Origin: Cyclobacteriaceae bacterium
Lineage (GTDB): Bacteria; Bacteroidota; Bacteroidia; Cytophagales; Cyclobacteriaceae
Direction of reading: 5' to 3'
Length of the DNA stretch: 9,517 bases
Assembly (NCBI GenBank): GCA_009885605.1
Contig: VFKK01000307.1
Location: 1-9,517 of the forward strand
Every line of letters starts with the position of its first letter. The stretch's first letter is position 1. The notes beneath the pieces were generated by a model. It saw only the letters and a list, made by a program, of their open reading frames with translations, ran no database searches and was not told where the DNA came from. The position numbers and the translations under genes are program-made. Below are positions 6,276 to 9,517 of the stretch, one piece after another.

Positions 6276-6410
6276 TTTGTCAACAGTCCACAGACCACGG
6301 TCGACGGGTTCCAAATCAACATTTGGAGCGGCTAATTGTTGGTCTGTGGACATATTTAAATGCATGTTTTCAATTTTGCTGTGGACTGTTGACCGTCGAC
6401 CGTTGACAAA
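6276..6410. repeat. Inverted element of degenerate 7-bp units after pmbA
   Basis: The left arm reads GTCAACA, GTCCACA, GACCACG, GTCGACG in four consecutive 7-base units (6279-6306). The right arm, read on the opposite strand from 6407 to 6380, gives GTCAACG, GTCGACG, GTCAACA, GTCCACA. A further GTCCACA on the opposite strand lies in the middle (6345-6351). Exact inverted matches are 6276-6284 with 6402-6410 (9 bp), 6279-6293 with 6379-6393 (15 bp), and 6286-6297 with 6340-6351 (12 bp). They share the left arm, so they are alternative folds. A small hairpin CCAAAT-CAAC-ATTTGG (6311-6326) sits inside. The element fills most of the 167-base gap between pmbA and the DUF4159 gene. Possible roles are a terminator or processing site, a MITE-like insert, or a dispersed intergenic repeat. 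Confidence 0.8.
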
Positions 6411-6440
6411 CAATTTTGAGAAACCTACCATCCTCCCACC

Positions 6441-7055
6441 ATGCTGCCTTTCTTCTTCACCCGCCTCAAGTACAATTCCGGCAATTGGGATACAGATCAG
6501 CGCATGCCTTCCAACCTGCTTAATTCTCTGGTGGAATACACCACGATTCCGATCGACGAGAAGGAAAAAATCGTGGAATTGAGCAGCATAGAAATTTTCA
6601 AAAGCCCTTTTTGCTATCTCAGCGGGCATAAATTAGTTGAGTTCTCCACACAGGAAAGGAGCAACTTTAAAACTTATGTGCAGAATGGAGGATTTGTCTT
6701 TGTGGATGATTGCAATCATGATATAGACGGACTGTTTGCCAAATCATTTGAAGCCGAAATAGCTAAAACCTTCGGGGCGGAAGCCCTGCAAAAAATCCCA
6801 AATAACCACCGGATTTACAGATCCTTCTTTGAGTTTGAAGACGGTCCGCCGGCGACCTCTTTTGAGTTGAATGGCTGGGGCGATGACCTGGTTCACGATT
6901 ACCTGAAAGCTGTAATCGTCAACGATCGAATCGGCGTTTTATACAGCAACAAAGACTATGGTTGCGAGTGGGATTATGATTTCCGAAACAAGAGATTTCT
7001 CAAAGAAGACAATACCAAATTCGGCGTTAATATCGTCGTATACGCTTTAACTTAA
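6441..7055 (+). CDS. DUF4159 domain protein
   Basis: A 204-residue protein that is almost entirely one DUF4159 domain. The visible pattern is FTRLKYNSGNWDTD (6-19), NLLNSLVEYTTIPID (25-39), SPFCYLSGHKLVEFS (55-69), NGGFVFVDDCNHDIDGLF (82-99), LQKIPNNHRIYRSFF (116-130), GVLYSNKDYGCEWDYD (165-180), and the end GVNIVVYALT. The domain is thought to have a flavodoxin/glutaminase-I-like fold, and no enzymatic activity is established. There is no signal peptide or membrane segment, so it is probably cytoplasmic. In many bacteria the domain is fused to BatA-type membrane proteins. Here it stands alone at the head of the MoxR-DUF58-BatA string, with the MoxR gene 5 bases after its stop, which suggests a role with that system. 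The ATG at 6441 yields exactly the domain, with the first core residues at 4-10. Confidence 0.88.
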   Translation: MLPFFFTRLKYNSGNWDTDQRMPSNLLNSLVEYTTIPIDEKEKIVELSSIEIFKSPFCYLSGHKLVEFSTQERSNFKTYVQNGGFVFVDDCNHDIDGLFAKSFEAEIAKTFGAEALQKIPNNHRIYRSFFEFEDGPPATSFELNGWGDDLVHDYLKAVIVNDRIGVLYSNKDYGCEWDYDFRNKRFLKEDNTKFGVNIVVYALT

Positions 7056-7060
7056 TTATT

Positions 7061-8056
7061 TTGGAAAACACAGAATCATCAATTTATCAGGCTCTTGTAG
7101 ATAATATTTCTTTACTGAAAAAAGAGATTTCCAAAGTCATCATTGGTCAGGATGAAGTGATCGATGAGGTCATTATCACACTTCTGGCAGGCGGTCATTG
7201 CTTGCTTGAAGGGGTGCCGGGTTTGGCAAAAACCCTGATGGTAAAATCACTTTCAGAGGTGATGGATCTTCAATTTAAGCGGATTCAATTCACCCCGGAT
7301 TTGATGCCCGGGGATATTTTGGGAACAGAGATTTTGGAAGAAGATCATGAGACGGGAAAGAAGTTTTTCCAATTCAATCGTGGGCCAATATTCGCAAATA
7401 TGGTTTTGGCTGATGAAATCAACCGAACACCTCCCAAAACCCAGGCGGCTTTACTCGAAGCTATGCAGGAGAAATCAGTGACGTATGGAGGCCAAAATCA
7501 CCCGCTTCCGGATCCTTTTTTAATCATTGCGACTCAAAACCCAATCGAACAAGCCGGAACGTATCCGCTTCCTGAGGCCCAACTCGATCGCTTTTTGCTT
7601 TATATCAAACTGGGATATCCTTCGGAAAGAGAGGAATTGGAGGTTTTGGAGAAAACCACCGGAACCTACAAAGCCGATCCTCAGATTGTATTTTCCGCCA
7701 GGGACATAAAGCAACTTCAGACGCTGACAAGACAAGTCCATATTGATTCGGGTTTGTTGCAATACATCAATCGAATCGTAAGGTCAAGCCGGCCCGACAC
7801 GTCTGGAATTCAGGCGGTGAAGGATTATGTGGAATGGGGTGCCGGAACTCGTGCCGGACAGGCTTTGATTCTTTGTGCCAAAGCCCGTGCATTAGTCAAA
7901 GGCCGATATGCTGTCATTCCTGAAGACATCAAAACCTTGGCTTTTCCTGTTCTACGTCACAGGCTTTCTCTCCATTTCAGGGCCGAAGCCGAGAACGTGA
8001 TGCCCGACTCGATTATCTCTAAAATTCTTGACTCTATCCCGGTCAATGCAAGCTAA
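7061..8056 (+). CDS. MoxR-family AAA+ ATPase
   Basis: A 331-residue AAA+ ATPase of the MoxR type (AAA_3 domain plus C-terminal lid), probably a chaperone that works with DUF58/von Willebrand A proteins to mature or insert metal or cofactor into partners. Walker A is GVPGLAKT (51-58, K57), Walker B is MVLADEINR (114-122, D118/E119), sensor 1 is IIATQNP with N160, the arginine-finger region is LDRF with R177, and sensor 2 is GAGTRAGQAL with R264. All are intact. The start is TTG at 7061, 5 bases after the DUF4159 stop. The first in-frame ATG lies beyond Walker A, so a non-ATG start is required. The last 11 bases overlap the start of the DUF58 gene. The MoxR plus DUF58 pairing is one of the best-conserved arrangements in bacteria. 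The substrate is unknown here. Confidence 0.93.
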   Translation: MENTESSIYQALVDNISLLKKEISKVIIGQDEVIDEVIITLLAGGHCLLEGVPGLAKTLMVKSLSEVMDLQFKRIQFTPDLMPGDILGTEILEEDHETGKKFFQFNRGPIFANMVLADEINRTPPKTQAALLEAMQEKSVTYGGQNHPLPDPFLIIATQNPIEQAGTYPLPEAQLDRFLLYIKLGYPSEREELEVLEKTTGTYKADPQIVFSARDIKQLQTLTRQVHIDSGLLQYINRIVRSSRPDTSGIQAVKDYVEWGAGTRAGQALILCAKARALVKGRYAVIPEDIKTLAFPVLRHRLSLHFRAEAENVMPDSIISKILDSIPVNAS

Positions 8057-8915
8057 GACGCTGGAAATCATCAAACTCAACAATCTGAGACTGGCTGCCA
8101 AAATCATCAGCGAAGAGCTGAAGCATGGCATTCACCTCGGGAAAAGAGGGGGGACTGGTAGCGAATTTGAACAATATCGCTACTACGAACCCGGAGATGA
8201 TCCCAAGCGAATAGACTGGAAATACTTTTCCAAGTCGGGAAAACACATGATTAAGGAATCTCAGTCGGAAAGCCATCTGAACGTGAGTCTGATGCTGGAT
8301 CTTTCCGGTTCGATGAATTATGAAGAGGATGGTGTGCGAAGGTTGGATTATGCTAAAAATCTCCTCGCATCTTTAGCCTATCTGGCTCATCAGCAGGGAG
8401 ATTCTCTTTCATTTTTTACTTTTCAAAATGGCCAGCTTGAGAAAAAAGTGGCGCCGTCTTCAAAAGCTTTTCAGAAAATCTTGTATCATCTCGAAACTGA
8501 AAAGGCTTCCGGTTCATGGCCGGTGACAAAACAATCATTTCCTGAGCTCAAAACCCGACAAAAGGAATTGATCATCTTAGTTTCTGATTTTCTGCAGCAG
8601 GACAATGAGTGGCTGGATATTGTGGAACAGATGCGTCATCCCAAAAAAGAAATTGTGCTTTTCCAGATTTTGGGAAATCAGGAAGTGGACTTCGAAATGA
8701 AAGGAAGTTTCCAATTTAAAGATCTGGAAAGTGATCGGGTAATTACCTTGGACGGGGCGAATGTTCAAAAAACATACAATACAGCGATTCAGAGTTATTT
8801 ATCAGAACTAGAGGAAGCTCTGCAATTGCCACAGGTTCATCTCTTTCGGGTGAATTTGCAGGAGTCGATCTCCGAATTGATCAATCGATTTTTGTCCCAA
8901 CGAACCCTTTACTGA
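8046..8915 (+). CDS. DUF58 domain protein (von Willebrand A-like), partner of MoxR
   Basis: A 289-residue DUF58 protein. The hallmark block GSEFEQYRYYEPGDDPKRIDWKYFSKSGKHMIKE spans residues 38-71. The following von Willebrand A-like part has the metal-site motif DLSGSM (D85, S87, S89) and a later acidic residue at D181 (ILVSDFLQ), so a metal-dependent adhesion-type site is probably functional. No membrane segment is evident, unlike some DUF58 proteins, so it is likely cytoplasmic or held at the membrane through partners. ATG 8046 is chosen over a TTG 18 bases upstream because it gives the usual MoxR/DUF58 overlap (11 bases) and an ordinary N-terminus. The stop TGA overlaps the next ATG by one base. 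Known family logic is that MoxR ATPase activity remodels targets through this subunit. The actual target is not visible. Confidence 0.92.
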   Translation: MQAKTLEIIKLNNLRLAAKIISEELKHGIHLGKRGGTGSEFEQYRYYEPGDDPKRIDWKYFSKSGKHMIKESQSESHLNVSLMLDLSGSMNYEEDGVRRLDYAKNLLASLAYLAHQQGDSLSFFTFQNGQLEKKVAPSSKAFQKILYHLETEKASGSWPVTKQSFPELKTRQKELIILVSDFLQQDNEWLDIVEQMRHPKKEIVLFQILGNQEVDFEMKGSFQFKDLESDRVITLDGANVQKTYNTAIQSYLSELEEALQLPQVHLFRVNLQESISELINRFLSQRTLY

Positions 8916-9517
8916 TGGAATTTTTGCAGCCCATATTGCTTTGGGGTTTGCTGGGTCTCAGCGTTCCGATCTTGATCCATTTATGGAATGGAAAAAAAGG
9001 AAAGTTGGTTGCTTGGGCCGCGATGCAATGGCTGCAGGAGCAGGATAATCAGTCTTCCAAATCCATCCGAATTGACCAAATCTTGATCCTGATTTTACGG
9101 ATGCTGTTGATTTTATTACTGGTATTCCTGCTAGCTCAAATGCTTCTGAAAGGATTTGGGAAATCTGAAACCGGTGAAGTGATTCACCTCGTTCAGCTTA
9201 ATAAAAAGGTCATTGAAGACTTCAAATTTGAGCTGGAACAAGCCTTGGAGAAAGGAGAAAAGGTTATGATAGCGGACGAGGATTTAACTGAGATCGAAAG
9301 TTTAGACGATTTAAATCAAACTGTTTTAAATCAATCTAATAAGATTCAGGAATCTTTGAATGAATTGCCTGAAAACACGGAGAATCTGAACCTCTATTTG
9401 TCTAATTCTGATCGATTGATTTCTTCAGAACTCCTGTATACTCCGATCAAGCCGGTTCTTTTTCTTTCAGAAAATCAAGAGGAAAAAGAGGTGAGTGAAT
9501 TTATCCAAACAGCCTCC
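8915..9517 (+). CDS. BatA-type N-terminal membrane domain protein, partial (runs off right edge)
   Basis: The frame opens at ATG 8915, sharing one base with the DUF58 stop (TGATG), and stays open through 201 codons to the window edge. The N-terminus MEFLQPILLWGLLGLSVPIL with IHLWNGKKGK is the BatA/two-transmembrane family start: one helix at about 6-23, a cytoplasmic basic loop, and a second helix at about 56-78 (ILILILRMLLILLLVFLLAQ). Residues 82-201 are acidic and Asn/Leu/Glu rich, with no von Willebrand domain visible in this part and no recognised motif. The full protein probably continues with a large extracytoplasmic domain. It presumably anchors the MoxR-DUF58 system at the inner membrane. 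Confidence 0.85.
   Translation, partial: MEFLQPILLWGLLGLSVPILIHLWNGKKGKLVAWAAMQWLQEQDNQSSKSIRIDQILILILRMLLILLLVFLLAQMLLKGFGKSETGEVIHLVQLNKKVIEDFKFELEQALEKGEKVMIADEDLTEIESLDDLNQTVLNQSNKIQESLNELPENTENLNLYLSNSDRLISSELLYTPIKPVLFLSENQEEKEVSEFIQTAS

Noticed and set aside
6279..6407. CRISPR-like array
   Set aside because: Units are only 7 bp, contiguous and inverted, with no spacers between them and no cas genes nearby.
6276..6410. Complete insertion sequence or a clear MITE
   Set aside because: There is no transposase frame and no evident target-site duplication beside the arms. A MITE origin is left open only as a possibility.
6277..6582. Open frame on the + strand starting in the heptamer element and overlapping the DUF4159 gene
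   Set aside because: It reads through the repeat arms and then out of frame through the DUF4159 domain. The protein is low-quality, with clusters of Pro, Cys and Arg.
6270..6629. Open frame on the - strand across the heptamer element and the DUF4159 start
   Set aside because: It is created by the repeat region and the opposite strand of the DUF4159 gene, and shows no recognisable domain.

Overview
The window looks like chromosomal DNA from a Bacteroidota bacterium, most likely an aerobic Cytophagales relative (Cyclobacteriaceae/Algoriphagus-like). The reasons are the moderate GC content, mostly weak Shine-Dalgarno signals, a MoaC-MoaB fusion, a rhodanese-tailed MoeB, a Tat-tagged TldD beside PmbA, and a DUF4159/MoxR/DUF58/BatA string. 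The placement is inference from gene content. No rRNA, tRNA, insertion sequence or CRISPR array was seen, and every gene I accept is on the + strand.

Left part (1-3007): a molybdenum cofactor (Moco) operon. After the last 22 codons of a membrane protein, possibly a TauE/SafE-type permease, come moaD, a MoeB/ThiF-type activating enzyme fused to a rhodanese domain, moaE, and a fused moaC-moaB (mogA) gene. MoeB adenylates the Gly-Gly tail of MoaD. The rhodanese domain probably helps deliver sulfur, and MoaD-MoaE then converts cPMP to molybdopterin. The MoaC half makes cPMP (together with MoaA, not in the window) and the MoaB half adenylates molybdopterin. moaD, moeB and moaE are spaced by a few bases or overlap. 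moaCB is separated from moaE by 198 bases that hold a 10-bp inverted repeat and a triple heptamer.

Spacer (3008-3295): 288 AT-rich bases with no convincing gene. It holds a T-run that may be a weak terminator, a 12-bp direct repeat, and a good Shine-Dalgarno site just before tldD.

Right part (3296-9517): tldD and pmbA (tldE), the two halves of a TldD/E-type metallopeptidase. TldD begins with a twin-arginine signal while PmbA shows no signal. A 167-base gap follows, holding an unusual inverted element built from degenerate 7-bp units. Then come a DUF4159 protein, a MoxR AAA+ ATPase, a DUF58 (von Willebrand A-like) protein and the start of a BatA-type membrane protein that runs off the right edge. 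The last four are spaced 5, -11 and -1 bases apart, which is a tight operon. MoxR and DUF58 probably act as a chaperone pair at the membrane with the BatA protein. Whether the peptidase pair works with them is inference from order and strand only.

Most genes belong to known families. The points most worth a second look are the mismatch in export signals between TldD and PmbA, the heptamer-built inverted element, and the loss of the zinc cysteines in the MoeB protein.
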